Notes: a model not told the origin generated them from the sequence alone. Numbered from the stretch's first letter, positions 1 to 10,602 are shown. The stretch is 64,000 nucleotides of DNA from Cytophagales bacterium (GCA_025056215.1 JANWWC010000001.1:496001-560000), one strand, 5' to 3'. Numbers and translations are program-made.

Positions 1-28
1 AAAATACCAACAAACATGCGTATAAACC

Positions 29-62
29 TTGGTAAGCAAGTTACTTTAAGCGGTTATTTTTG
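29..62 (+). promoter_or_regulatory. Bacteroidota-type promoter for the 2352-residue surface protein
   Basis: An exact TAnnTTTG -7 box (TATTTTTG, 55-62) lies about 40 bases before the ATG at 102. A TTG at 29-31 gives a -33 element with 23 bases between, at the long end of the known 17-23 range. The leader is AT-rich and has no Shine-Dalgarno sequence. The -7 match is seen directly; use as a promoter is inferred from the phylum consensus. Confidence 0.45.
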
Positions 63-101
63 TATAAATAGCAAGTAAATTCAAAAACTCATTCATAAGA
101 T

Positions 102-3100
102 ATGAAAATGATGTGTTATGCATGTGGAGTGTCCACAGTGGCAATTTTTTTTAGTCTTTCTTCCTTCTCACAAATTCCACGCGACAATCCATACCGAACT
201 TTTTACACCAAATATCCTAAACCATACAATCCTTTACCTCCTGTCGGTCAACACTGGACAGATAACTTACCTTGGGACAAGGTTTATGATGTAACGCAAG
301 ACCTTACGAAGCCTCCTTTCAATATGTCTCAAAACGCAATTCGCGTTCCGGCAGGCACCACTCCCAGCGCCGCAAATGACAATATTCCTATTATTAATGA
401 AGCAATTACACGCTTGAGCGCTGCAGGAGGAGGGGTCTTGTATTTTCCAGCAGGAACTTATTGCTTCGGTAGAGAATCCACAGATCCAAATAATTTTTAT
501 GATAACCGAGGAAGCAATGGAGAGCGTTACTTGCAACTAAAACAGGGAGTAATCCTTAGAGGAGAAACACCTACTCAAGACGTAGCAAAACTCGAAAATT
601 CTTCGCAAAATGCTACTTATACCAACATCTATAATACATCGCAGGTTTTTACATTACCTTTTAAAAAAGGAACTTTTTCACCACCTACAAAATTTGTATT
701 TCCTAAGTATCATCCTATTCTTTCAGGCAGTGGAATGCCTAATCGTTCCGCTTTCATGAAAATCACCTCCCCAAACTTTGATGATAATTTAGGACTTTGC
801 TATATAGAAATTAATCGGGCAGGAATTTACCTATCGCCATACCTGAGTGGAACTAATGAGAGTAAAAATAATCATAGAGCTTTAGTAAATTTTCCAGATA
901 AAAAAGAAAATATTATTGTATTCGGTATAAGGCTTAATAACCATGCTGATCCGCAAGATGAAGACCATTTGTGGGGACCTTTCTTAGATAATCCTGCGGG
1001 ACAAGTAGTCCCCAGATCGTCTATAGGTCAATTAGGATGGCAGCGCTGGCCTTTTCGCTTAGCAGCTCATATCGACATAGAAGCTACAGGAAATGTTATC
1101 ATTGCCAACAATCGAATCGGCGATATTGGAGGTATGAATGAAAATGAAGTTCCTGATGATTCATATCCACAACCAGGCTTTACTATGAATTTTAACGCTG
1201 TTCCTCGTCAGGTACCCATGCAAGTAAATTCTACTACCTTTTCTGGAACACTCCCTACTTTCCCCAATAATTTTACTAACAATGGATTCGAATACTCTGC
1301 TCAAATAGGGATTCGACTTAACCGCAAAAAAGCAGTGAATGCAGATCAGTCTTCGCCTTCTCAAGAGCCCTATTGGTATTATGAAGGAAACGAAGTGCTA
1401 GATAACTGGACTTATACTACTTCTCTTCCAGGTATTATGGCTTCAGGTACAGGATTAAATGTTTCAGGAAATATAAAACGCGATAACTTTTACAAACCAG
1501 TAGGAGCTATCCAGCGAACAGGGGCTGCTTACACAATGGGAGGATATAGTCAAACCTTAGGAAAATGGCAAACAGGTCCTGCAGCTGATTTTCAAGAGAG
1601 AGGTATAGACGTTTCAGGATACGATGTTAAAGTTACTTATAACGACATTATGGTAGTGCCTACAAGAGGTACTAACAACAGTTTATTTTTAGGGAAATAT
1701 GGAGGGATTTTGGTAGAGGGAGATATCATTAGAAACATTCGTAATTATGAGATTACCCACAACACTGTTACAGGCTCTATACAAATTGAAAATCTTCGCT
1801 CAAACATAAATGGAATTGTTCTCCGCAACAACGTAGTTAAGTCTATATGGTACGATGATAATTCTCCAGCGCCTATTCGAACTGCAGAGGTTCAACCCTT
1901 TATTTTAGTTTCTGCAGATGGTGTGAACGAACAACAATCGTTTGGGCGCTTAGAAAACGTAGATATCTCAAACAATGTTCTCTTGGGAGATGCAAGCGCT
2001 CCAAGTTTTACTAGCCTTATTCGCGTTAGAGGGTCGCTTGGTGGAGAAAATTGTCGAATTAGTGGAAATAGCAGTATCAATCAAGGGAAAATTGTAGATA
2101 GAGTTCCGTGTTATTGCAAATTGAATAGTCATCCAGACTCATCTTTAGATTTTAATGACAATATCAACTTACCCGTTCTGAATGCAAGCAATAATTCAAA
2201 TCCTATCGTTGTAGGAGATCCTCCAGGGCGCCGCTTGTGCGTTTCTGGTCCAATTAGCGTCTCTAGTTTTAGCCCCTCTTGCGCAAGAAGCGGAGATAGA
2301 ATCTTTGTAAACGGCAATAATTTAGCTTCCTTATTTGCTGTAACGTTTGGAAGCGGTTCCTCAGCCGTTACAACCAAAGAAATAGAAGTGATCAACGATA
2401 ATACCGCTGCAGTGATCGTGCCTACAGGAATTTCAGGACTTCAACCTGTTACTGTTGTGGCTAACGGCGGAACTCTAGGTATTAGAAATGGACAAAACCC
2501 TGACCCTATCGATAACCGCAGTACGTCTCTTACTAACTTTAATATAAGCCCGACAGCGTTAGCAGCTCCTACTTTCTCAGAAACAGATATCCAAGAAGGA
2601 GGAGCCACGCTTAAGAGAGTTACCATCAACGTAAGCTCAGGACAATTATACTGGACAGCTGATGGCTCGACTCCTAATGAATTTTCTAATAAAAATAATG
2701 TCGTGCTCGCTTTAGATACCTTAGTAATTAATGCCAAAGCATTCGACCCTAATGCAAGTGGCTGTCTGCGTGAAAGTGGTATTTCAAGCTACAAAGTAGT
2801 TCCTACTTTACCTCTCAATACACGCGTAGAAAGCAACCCTACACCCTGGAGAGACAACAAAGCAGCCGCTGCTTCTTTGAGTTTTGAAGGGAACGATGAA
2901 TCCTTCTTTTCGCCTTCTACTCTTACGGCTCTTTCTAACCGAAACATCAAAGCTACTTTCTTCTTATCACCTTCAGCTTCTAATACACAAGCTGTAAAAA
3001 ATCAATTGAGACCCACTCACGAAATTGGAGCTACAAGTTCATTCGATTTGGCACTCGTTTCTAATACAAACGATTCTGTACTCAATGAACTACAAACCGC

Positions 3101-6100
3101 TCAAAGCTTGTTGGATAGCCCTACTTTTTACGCATGGCTAAGTCCTCCTCCTATTTTACACCAACAAATCGCCTCTTCTGTAGGCTTCAAAGGTGGAAAG
3201 GCATTTTTTTCGCGCTCCCAAGCGGGATATTACCTTCATACCAATAAAGACTTTTATTCTATTTCCACAGTTCCTATAGATACTCTTACCACCGGCGTTC
3301 GTTTTGAGCAAATTCTTAATGCTGCCATTAATGGAAATGGTTGGGTTACTGCATCTGTTCGATTACCTATTTCCTCTGGTAATGTACCACCAGCAGTATA
3401 CGATAGCATAGTCAATTTATTAGCTTCCAAGAAAAATGAAATATGGATAGCTCCTTTCGGACAAGTTCATCGCTATCATAAGCAATATCATAACCTGCGC
3501 ATAGCTATTCTCGATACTACCAATGGAATTTCTATGCGAATAGAAGACTATTTAGACCCCTCTTATCAAGATAGCATTACACTCAAAGTAAGAGTAGAGC
3601 AAGGTGTATGTATTTTATCTGTTACACAAGCTTCACAAGCTATTCCTTTCACAGAGTTGAACGAGGTTGTAGGAGGTCAGTCTAAGAGATATATTGTTTT
3701 TAACGCTAAGGCTGATGCTTCTTTACTGATTCGTATTAATTATTCTAGTAGTGTTCCATCTGTCAATTTGACAAGGGTTGTAAGCTCTAGTTGTGGAAAT
3801 GCTTTATTACGCGTAAGTGTTCCAGGAACTCTTAAAACTACAGATAGTATTTTTGTATCTTTAAATGGTGGTCCTTTCTCGCGCGTACGAAATGATTCAT
3901 TGCTCACACTTACTGAAAGAACAAACGTAACCGCTTATTTAAAAGCAGATGCAGGAGTAGGTTGTGGTTTTATCAATGGTCCTTTAAGTTTTATTGAAGT
4001 AAAACCAAAACTTTGTGCTCCTGTAATAGCACCAAATGCAGGTTTTTATATTGACTCGGTGTTACTCAGTGTAACAAATAGAACATCTTTACCACCAGCT
4101 ACCATAGTTCGATATGCAATCAACAGTTCTCAAGTGAATTCACTGAGCCCTGTTTTGGCAGATAATGCAGTTTCTTTGCAAATCAGTAGTTTTGTTTCAG
4201 CAAGAGCTTTTCATCCTGATTATGACAGCAGCGACTTAGTACAAGTGAATTATGCTATAGAATCGCGGCGTGCTATAGAGCCTCAAGTAAAGATAGATAC
4301 TGTTAATCAACGAATTATAATTGTTGATTTCAACGGACCTGATAGCATTTACTATACGACTGATGGAACTGTCCCTTCTCTTTCTTCTACACGTTTAATG
4401 AGCAGTGTTCTACCCATTGCGCCTAATGGAACTTATCGTTTTGTTCGATATGCCTTATTTAAACGTCCGAGCATTGTTGTTACTGCAAAAATAGGAACTC
4501 ATTCGTTGAGACCTAATTTTATGCCCCGTCCAGGAGTTTATGCAGGAAGCCAAACAATTACTATTTCAGCATCTTCTTCTGATACTATTTATTACACTAC
4601 CAACGGTTCTGAGCCATCTGTTTATTCTCAAAGAATCATAGGCAGTGGAGCGGTAGTAGTCCCTCGAAGCAGCGTAATTAAAGCAGTTGTTCAGAAAAAT
4701 GGAGTCTTGGGAGAAGTTATTTCTGCTTCCTATATTATTGATGGCGCAAAAATTGGCAAATTACTCAAGCCTTCTATTCAGAGCAGTCTTAGCTCAAATG
4801 GACAACTCATTATTACAATTCAGCAAAGTGGGACAAGCATCGACTCTTTTGCCAACGTTTTAGGAAGAAAGATATATTATACAACGGATGGAACAATTCC
4901 TTCAACAGATACTCTTTCTACTACTTCTAAGCTCTATACATCTTCTTTTGTGTTAGCTTCTGGGCGTGGAACAGTAACAGCACGCGCTTTTGCTGACAAC
5001 TTTTTAGATAGTGATACCGCAGTTTTGTATATCACCGACGCTCAAACTGTTACTTTAGCTACTCCTCTCATCCAAATCGTAAATTTTGGAACAAATAAAA
5101 TTATTACTTTCGATTCGATTCGCGCAGGTGTTGGTAACGCTTCTACTGCTTTTTTGACCAATTCTATTGCCCGAATTTTTTATACTATTGATGGTTCTGA
5201 ACCTACTCTCGCCTCCCGCTCATATGTTTTTGGAACAAATGCCTTGCGGGATACACTCGAAAAATCGGCTATTGTTCGTTTTAGAGCAATTCCGTTGTTT
5301 GAACAAGCAGGTTTTTCACCAAGCCCAATGGACTCAGTTTCTGTCGAAATTAATAATATTCCGGTCGTTACTCTTCCTCAACCCCAGCTTACTACCGTTT
5401 CAAAATCTGTCACTAACCTACCTTACGACGTAGCTCGCCTAAACTTAAACGGCTTAGATACGACTATTGCAAACGTTTGGTATACAACAGATGGTTCAGA
5501 GCCAAGCCCGAGTTTAGGAAAAGGGCGAATTCTTCGAGCTGACTCTATTGTTTTAATTCAAGCAGTAAATAATATTCGAATGATAGCTTATCCTAAGCCA
5601 AATATAATTGGATACAGACCTAGCAGTCTCAATAATTTAGTTGTCAATGCAGTAGTAGATGTTATTAACATCAATTTCACAAAAGTTTCTAATAATCAAG
5701 CAATTACAGGCAGTACTGTGAATGTAACCAAAAATGAGCGAATTCGTGTTACTGCAACAAGCTCACAAACGCCTATAGTGAGCTTGTCTTATCAAGTTGG
5801 AAACGCTACAATCCCCATTACAGGAAACGAAGTTGAAATTACTTGTCGCGGTAGAATTCAAGTAATTGCAAACGCTATTGGAGCTGAACAAACTAGCACC
5901 TCGCTTGAGGTTCGATTAGTAGATACTATGTTGGTACCACTAAGAGTAAGCAATTTTATTACTTCTTCTCTTGGAACAGTTACACAAGGGGCTCCTATTA
6001 CTGTCTTACAAAATGGTTCTGTTAGCATCACAGGCAATCAATTTTTAACGCTTCCTTCTTTACCTAATAACAGAACTATTCGTTATCGTTTTGCTGGCAG

Positions 6101-7160
6101 TTCAAGTTATCAAAATTTTCCAGACACCATTAAACTTCGCGATAGCCGCGCAGTTGAGACGGAAGTTACAGATGTTTGCTATTCTGAACCCTTTTTAAGC
6201 AGTCTTACTGTTAATTATACTCCTTTACCTAAGTTTAAATTGCTTTACCGCATCGGCGCAAACGCTATTTTTGCTGGCGGAGAAATCGGAAATATCAATA
6301 TTAGTACTAATAGCAGAACAACTTTAAGAATAGTAGCCTCTCCTGATGGTAATAAATTAAATCCTAACTTTATAGCAGGCTTGCAAGTGTTTTATTCTGT
6401 AAGAGATCGTCTCACGGGTGCAATTATTTCAGACACATCGGGTACAGAGCGCGAACTAAATTGCGTAGCTCGTATTGTAGTAAATAACGCTTTTGTTCCT
6501 CTTGGAACTCGCGATACGCTCTATGCAGACCTGAGCGGACAAAATAATATATTTGATATCAATAATACTTATCCGATTATGAGTGAGGCTACCGTTAATC
6601 TGGGAGGAGTTATCCTTCTTCCTAATCGTACAAATGTTATTCGAAGCAGCAGCGATAACACTATTCAAATGTACATCACTTTTGCAAATAGAGGAATTGC
6701 TGAACGCGTAGTAGATAAACTGTATTACTCCATTAATAATGGTCCGGCTCAGCTTTATACGCCAAGTGCTACTACTACGCTCATTCGCACTGATATAGCA
6801 AACATCAAAAGCATTACGATTTCGGCAGAAGATGCTTGTTATTCTGCTCTACCTACAGTCACTTTTAACACAAATATTCTTGTGAGCGGTTTACAATTAG
6901 AAGACATATCAGAGTACGTAAGCGTGTATCCTAACCCAGCTGCTCAAAAGGCAAAAGTAAATATTCGTATTCCTGATGTAGGCGAATTGCAAATTCGATT
7001 GAGAAGCATAGTAGGAACAGTTATCAAATCTTACAACTTTGAAAAAAATTCCGATAACGCAGACTATGAAATAGATATAACGGAGATTTCTTCAGGCATA
7101 TATCTCTTAGAAACAACTATTGGCAATAAGCGTAGCATTCAAAAGTTAATGGTAAAATAA
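102..7160 (+). CDS. Large secreted multidomain protein with T9SS sorting domain (pectate-lyase-like helix, IPT/TIG, CHB_HEX_C repeats)
   Basis: A secreted surface protein of 2352 residues. A signal peptide ends at SFSQ (about residue 24). Residues about 85-150 (GGGVLYFPAGTY, LKQGVILRG) look like the start of a pectate_lyase_3 right-handed beta-helix, followed by helix-like NNRI/NNVV rungs to about 680. An IPT/TIG-like domain lies near 721-800. Residues about 918-1140 resemble a polysaccharide deacetylase that lacks the usual metal-site motifs. Chitobiase/hexosaminidase C-terminal-type repeats with the motif Y-T-x-D/N-G-S/T-x-P occur near 848, 1416, 1496, 1591, 1692 and 1791. The last 80 residues (VSVYPNPA to KLMVK) are a type A T9SS sorting domain, so the protein should be exported and anchored at the cell surface. 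The role is probably binding or processing of polysaccharide; the substrate is unknown. It is a single-gene unit ended by a strong terminator. Confidence 0.85.
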   Translation: MKMMCYACGVSTVAIFFSLSSFSQIPRDNPYRTFYTKYPKPYNPLPPVGQHWTDNLPWDKVYDVTQDLTKPPFNMSQNAIRVPAGTTPSAANDNIPIINEAITRLSAAGGGVLYFPAGTYCFGRESTDPNNFYDNRGSNGERYLQLKQGVILRGETPTQDVAKLENSSQNATYTNIYNTSQVFTLPFKKGTFSPPTKFVFPKYHPILSGSGMPNRSAFMKITSPNFDDNLGLCYIEINRAGIYLSPYLSGTNESKNNHRALVNFPDKKENIIVFGIRLNNHADPQDEDHLWGPFLDNPAGQVVPRSSIGQLGWQRWPFRLAAHIDIEATGNVIIANNRIGDIGGMNENEVPDDSYPQPGFTMNFNAVPRQVPMQVNSTTFSGTLPTFPNNFTNNGFEYSAQIGIRLNRKKAVNADQSSPSQEPYWYYEGNEVLDNWTYTTSLPGIMASGTGLNVSGNIKRDNFYKPVGAIQRTGAAYTMGGYSQTLGKWQTGPAADFQERGIDVSGYDVKVTYNDIMVVPTRGTNNSLFLGKYGGILVEGDIIRNIRNYEITHNTVTGSIQIENLRSNINGIVLRNNVVKSIWYDDNSPAPIRTAEVQPFILVSADGVNEQQSFGRLENVDISNNVLLGDASAPSFTSLIRVRGSLGGENCRISGNSSINQGKIVDRVPCYCKLNSHPDSSLDFNDNINLPVLNASNNSNPIVVGDPPGRRLCVSGPISVSSFSPSCARSGDRIFVNGNNLASLFAVTFGSGSSAVTTKEIEVINDNTAAVIVPTGISGLQPVTVVANGGTLGIRNGQNPDPIDNRSTSLTNFNISPTALAAPTFSETDIQEGGATLKRVTINVSSGQLYWTADGSTPNEFSNKNNVVLALDTLVINAKAFDPNASGCLRESGISSYKVVPTLPLNTRVESNPTPWRDNKAAAASLSFEGNDESFFSPSTLTALSNRNIKATFFLSPSASNTQAVKNQLRPTHEIGATSSFDLALVSNTNDSVLNELQTAQSLLDSPTFYAWLSPPPILHQQIASSVGFKGGKAFFSRSQAGYYLHTNKDFYSISTVPIDTLTTGVRFEQILNAAINGNGWVTASVRLPISSGNVPPAVYDSIVNLLASKKNEIWIAPFGQVHRYHKQYHNLRIAILDTTNGISMRIEDYLDPSYQDSITLKVRVEQGVCILSVTQASQAIPFTELNEVVGGQSKRYIVFNAKADASLLIRINYSSSVPSVNLTRVVSSSCGNALLRVSVPGTLKTTDSIFVSLNGGPFSRVRNDSLLTLTERTNVTAYLKADAGVGCGFINGPLSFIEVKPKLCAPVIAPNAGFYIDSVLLSVTNRTSLPPATIVRYAINSSQVNSLSPVLADNAVSLQISSFVSARAFHPDYDSSDLVQVNYAIESRRAIEPQVKIDTVNQRIIIVDFNGPDSIYYTTDGTVPSLSSTRLMSSVLPIAPNGTYRFVRYALFKRPSIVVTAKIGTHSLRPNFMPRPGVYAGSQTITISASSSDTIYYTTNGSEPSVYSQRIIGSGAVVVPRSSVIKAVVQKNGVLGEVISASYIIDGAKIGKLLKPSIQSSLSSNGQLIITIQQSGTSIDSFANVLGRKIYYTTDGTIPSTDTLSTTSKLYTSSFVLASGRGTVTARAFADNFLDSDTAVLYITDAQTVTLATPLIQIVNFGTNKIITFDSIRAGVGNASTAFLTNSIARIFYTIDGSEPTLASRSYVFGTNALRDTLEKSAIVRFRAIPLFEQAGFSPSPMDSVSVEINNIPVVTLPQPQLTTVSKSVTNLPYDVARLNLNGLDTTIANVWYTTDGSEPSPSLGKGRILRADSIVLIQAVNNIRMIAYPKPNIIGYRPSSLNNLVVNAVVDVININFTKVSNNQAITGSTVNVTKNERIRVTATSSQTPIVSLSYQVGNATIPITGNEVEITCRGRIQVIANAIGAEQTSTSLEVRLVDTMLVPLRVSNFITSSLGTVTQGAPITVLQNGSVSITGNQFLTLPSLPNNRTIRYRFAGSSSYQNFPDTIKLRDSRAVETEVTDVCYSEPFLSSLTVNYTPLPKFKLLYRIGANAIFAGGEIGNINISTNSRTTLRIVASPDGNKLNPNFIAGLQVFYSVRDRLTGAIISDTSGTERELNCVARIVVNNAFVPLGTRDTLYADLSGQNNIFDINNTYPIMSEATVNLGGVILLPNRTNVIRSSSDNTIQMYITFANRGIAERVVDKLYYSINNGPAQLYTPSATTTLIRTDIANIKSITISAEDACYSALPTVTFNTNILVSGLQLEDISEYVSVYPNPAAQKAKVNIRIPDVGELQIRLRSIVGTVIKSYNFEKNSDNADYEIDITEISSGIYLLETTIGNKRSIQKLMVK

Positions 7161-7193
7161 ATAACTCAATATTTAGAACGATGAAAATTGAAG

Positions 7194-7222
7194 CTCTCTG
7201 ACAATAGTCAGAGAGTTTTTTT
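7194..7222 (+). terminator. Rho-independent terminator
   Basis: A perfect 9-bp stem CTCTCTGAC/GTCAGAGAG with an AATA loop (7194-7215) is followed by seven T residues. It lies 34 bases after the stop of the large surface protein gene and separates it from uppP. Confidence 0.9.
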
Positions 7223-7254
7223 ATCTTGCGTTCTCAACTCTAAAATTTGGAAAA

Positions 7255-8046
7255 ATGAACGTATGGGAAGCTATCCTTTTAGGAATTCTACAAGGATTAA
7301 CAGAATTTTTACCTGTCAGCAGTAGTGGGCATATCGAATTAGGAAAAGCTATTTTAGGCATTCACTTAGAAGAAGGGTTGTTATTTTCAATTGTGTTACA
7401 CGCTGCAACAGCACTCAGCACATGCGTTGTGTTTTATAAAGATATTTTTCAAATCGTTCGAGAACTTTTAAAATTTGAATGGAACGATTCAGCTCATTAT
7501 GCGACAAAAATTATAATTTCTATGATACCTGTCGGCATTTTAGGAATTTTCTTCAAAGATGAGATAGAAAGTATTTTCACAAACAATGTTTTATTGGTTA
7601 GCATTATGCTGTGGGTTACAGCCATCTTGCTTGCTTTTAGTTATTGGTATGCCTCTCCCCAAGGAACAGAAGTAAGTTTTTGGCAAGCATTCGTTATCGG
7701 CGTAGCACAAGCTATTGCAGTAGCTCCTGGTATTTCGCGGTCTGGAGCTACTATTGCTACATCTTTATTAATAGGAGTAGAAAAATCTAAAGCAGCTCGC
7801 TTTTCTTTTTTGATGGTATTGCCTCCTATTTTAGGAGCTAATATATTAGAAATCAACGACATAATAAAAAATCCTTCAAATTTGAACGTTTCAGAAGAAA
7901 CACTGATTGCTGGTTTTTTGGCTGCTTTTATTGTAGGTTGGTTGGCATGTAAGTTTATGATAGAAATTGTAAAAAGAGGGAAACTGATTTGGTTTGCTAT
8001 TTATTGCGGACTTGTAGGGAGTATTGGGATTCTGTTTTCTTTTTAA
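7255..8046 (+). CDS. uppP: Undecaprenyl-diphosphate phosphatase (UppP/BacA)
   Basis: Dephosphorylates undecaprenyl pyrophosphate in the inner membrane, recycling the lipid carrier for peptidoglycan and other surface polymers; members of the family also confer bacitracin resistance. At 263 residues it has the usual family length. Both signature motifs are present: FLPVSSSGH near residues 18-26 and APGISRSGAT near 157-166, which carry the catalytic Glu/Ser/Arg/His cluster. Many hydrophobic segments fit a polytopic membrane protein. The ATG at 7255 follows the preceding terminator by 32 bases, so the leader must be very short; TAAAATTTG at 7241-7249 resembles a -7 box with one extra base. The priA start lies 2 bases after its stop, so the two are probably co-transcribed. 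Confidence 0.96.
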   Translation: MNVWEAILLGILQGLTEFLPVSSSGHIELGKAILGIHLEEGLLFSIVLHAATALSTCVVFYKDIFQIVRELLKFEWNDSAHYATKIIISMIPVGILGIFFKDEIESIFTNNVLLVSIMLWVTAILLAFSYWYASPQGTEVSFWQAFVIGVAQAIAVAPGISRSGATIATSLLIGVEKSKAARFSFLMVLPPILGANILEINDIIKNPSNLNVSEETLIAGFLAAFIVGWLACKFMIEIVKRGKLIWFAIYCGLVGSIGILFSF

Positions 8047-8048
8047 AC

Positions 8049-10559
8049 ATGGAAACGCTCTATGCAGATGTAATTGTTCCGATACGTGTGAACGGCTATT
8101 TTACGTACGTGGTTCCCTCTGAAATCGTCCCTAAAATTTCAGTAGGTTCGCGGGTAATTATAGAATTCGGCAAAAAAAAGATTTTTACAGGTCTTGTAGC
8201 CAAACTCCACCATCAAAAACCTGAACAAAGCATTCCTCTCAAACCTATTTTTTCAATATGGGATGAGCGACCTATTTTGTTTCCTGTGCAATTTTCTTTT
8301 TGGGAGTGGCTCGCTGATTATTACCTATGCACTTTAGGAGAAATTATGAATCAGGCGCTACCAGCAGGACTTAAACTTAGCACTGAATCGAGGTTACAGA
8401 TAAATCCTCAACAGCCACGAGACTTTTTTTACGAAGAAAACTTTTCTGAAACTGAATGGAAGATTATTGCAAAACTGTTAGAAAAAGAAAGCTTAAGTTA
8501 CTCAGAGATTGCGAATCTATTAGAAACTAAAAATCCAATAAACGTCATACAAAAAATAGTTAAAAAAAATGCTGTTCTCATTTTTGAAAACGTTCACGAG
8601 AGCTATCGACCTAAAAAAGAAACTTATGTTCGACTGACAACTCAGTATGCAGATTCCGAAAAATTAGAAGAATTATTCAAAAATCTCTCTAAAAAAAAAG
8701 ATATTAAAAAAGAAGCCGTACTTTTAAGATATCTATCGTTAGTACCTGTTTTTTCTCATCCTGAACGAAACCATTCAGGAATTTCTAAAAAAGAGCTGCT
8801 ATCTTCTAAAACGTCTCAAGAAATTTCAGAAAGTGCTCTTCAAACGCTCATCAAAAAAGGCGTTATGGAAAGTTTTGAAGTTGTTGTTTCCCGCTTACAT
8901 GAAATGAATCAAGAAAGTAAGGAAGTTCCTATTGAATTAACTACTCACCAAAAACAAGCCTACGAACAAATTTTAAATTGTTTTCAAGAAAAAAATGTTT
9001 GCTTACTTCATGGAATCACAGGAAGCGGTAAAACGGAAATTTATATCCAACTTATTCAGCGATACCTTGCAAATGGTAATCAGGTACTTTTTTTAGTTCC
9101 AGAGATTGTTTTAACTCCTCAATTAGTAATGCGATTGCGCAAGCATATTGGTAGAAAAATAGGAGTTTATCATCACAAGTACTCTGATGCAGAAAAAACA
9201 GAAATATGGTACGGTGTTTTGAATAAAACCTACGAAATCGTAGTGGGAGTTCGCTCTGCCATATTTTTACCTTTTGAACGTTTAGGTTTGATTGTTATCG
9301 ATGAAGAACACGAAACTACTTACAAACAATCTGAAGCATCACCCCGCTATCAAGCGCGAGATGCTGCTATTATGTTAGCCACTATGCACTCTGCTAAAGT
9401 ATTACTAGGGAGTGCCACCCCGTCGATTGAAAGTTATTATCAGGCTGTAAACCAAAAATTCGGCTTAGTAAAACTAACAGTTAGGTATGCAAATGCATCT
9501 CCTCCTGAAATAATTTTAGTCAATACATTGCGAGAGCAAAAAATGAAGCAACTCAAAGAAGGTTATGCACGCGTAGTGTTAGACGCACTGCAACAAACTA
9601 TCCAAAACAAAGGGCAAGCAATAGTTTTCAAGAATCGGCGAGGGTATGCACCTTATGTAAGCTGTCAAGAATGCGGTTGGACTCCTACTTGTCAATATTG
9701 TTCTGTAAGCCTGACCTATCATTTAACAAAAAACGAACTTCGTTGTCATTATTGTGGGTACACTCAATCGGTTCCACCACATTGTATTGAATGTAATTCT
9801 TCCTATATTTCTCCTGTAGGAGTAGGTACTCAAAAAATAGAAGACGATCTTCAACACCTTTTGCCTCATGCACGTATCCAACGATTAGACTCGGATAGTA
9901 CTAAAAACAAACATGCTCACAAGGAAATTATAGAAAAATTTGAAAATCAAGAAGTTGATATTTTAGTAGGAACACAAATGCTTACGAAAGGTCTTGATTT
10001 TAAAAATGTACAAACAGTTGTAATTTTAGGAGCAGATAATTTATTATTATTTCCAGATTTTCGAGCTCATGAACGCACTTTTCAATTGCTTACACAAGTA
10101 AGTGGGCGCGCTAGCCGACAACTTTCCGAACATACAGGAAAAGTTTACATTCAAACTGTGCAACCTACTCATGAGGTTTTACTCGACGTTATGCGAAATG
10201 ATTACGAAAGTTTTTATAAAAAAGAAATTGTAGAACGTTATCGGTATCATTATCCCCCTTTTGTAAGAATTATTAGAATCATCATCAAATCATCTATTTC
10301 GACGCTTCGAGATAGTGCAGCAACATTATTAACAGAACGCTTAGTATCATTCTTAGAAAAAAAACGAGTTCTAGGTCCAGAAAATTCTTATCCTGAAAAA
10401 GTAAGAAATTACTATCAAAAAAATATTCTTATCAAATTAGAGCGTGGTTTATCAGAATTTCATCACTACAAAAAGAGAATTCTGCAAGAAGTACAATCGA
10501 TGGAGACTCAAAAAGAATTTCGAAAAGTGATATTTACTATCGACGTAGATGCATATTAG
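8049..10559 (+). CDS. priA: Primosomal replication restart helicase PriA
   Basis: A superfamily 2 3'-to-5' DNA helicase that recognises stalled forks and reloads the replisome. The N-terminal DNA-binding region (YADVIVPIRVNGYFTYVVP) is followed by Walker A GITGSGKT (residues about 322-329), the Walker B box DEEH (about 418-421), and the zinc-binding insertion with paired cysteines CQEC, CQYC, CHYC and CIEC (about 539-585), all characteristic of PriA. I chose the ATG at 8049, giving 836 residues. An in-frame start at 7989 would add 20 residues lying inside uppP, and the protein begins naturally at METLYADVIVP. The 2-bp gap after uppP suggests co-transcription. Confidence 0.96.
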   Translation: METLYADVIVPIRVNGYFTYVVPSEIVPKISVGSRVIIEFGKKKIFTGLVAKLHHQKPEQSIPLKPIFSIWDERPILFPVQFSFWEWLADYYLCTLGEIMNQALPAGLKLSTESRLQINPQQPRDFFYEENFSETEWKIIAKLLEKESLSYSEIANLLETKNPINVIQKIVKKNAVLIFENVHESYRPKKETYVRLTTQYADSEKLEELFKNLSKKKDIKKEAVLLRYLSLVPVFSHPERNHSGISKKELLSSKTSQEISESALQTLIKKGVMESFEVVVSRLHEMNQESKEVPIELTTHQKQAYEQILNCFQEKNVCLLHGITGSGKTEIYIQLIQRYLANGNQVLFLVPEIVLTPQLVMRLRKHIGRKIGVYHHKYSDAEKTEIWYGVLNKTYEIVVGVRSAIFLPFERLGLIVIDEEHETTYKQSEASPRYQARDAAIMLATMHSAKVLLGSATPSIESYYQAVNQKFGLVKLTVRYANASPPEIILVNTLREQKMKQLKEGYARVVLDALQQTIQNKGQAIVFKNRRGYAPYVSCQECGWTPTCQYCSVSLTYHLTKNELRCHYCGYTQSVPPHCIECNSSYISPVGVGTQKIEDDLQHLLPHARIQRLDSDSTKNKHAHKEIIEKFENQEVDILVGTQMLTKGLDFKNVQTVVILGADNLLLFPDFRAHERTFQLLTQVSGRASRQLSEHTGKVYIQTVQPTHEVLLDVMRNDYESFYKKEIVERYRYHYPPFVRIIRIIIKSSISTLRDSAATLLTERLVSFLEKKRVLGPENSYPEKVRNYYQKNILIKLERGLSEFHHYKKRILQEVQSMETQKEFRKVIFTIDVDAY

Positions 10560-10602
10560 AGAAAGTTAAAGGCTTTAAAACAAGAAAACCTCTCAAAAAG
10601 TT

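Noticed and set aside
7989-8048. 20-residue extension of PriA inside uppP
   Set aside because: The extra residues come from the uppP 3' end in another frame; the family start fits the ATG at 8049.
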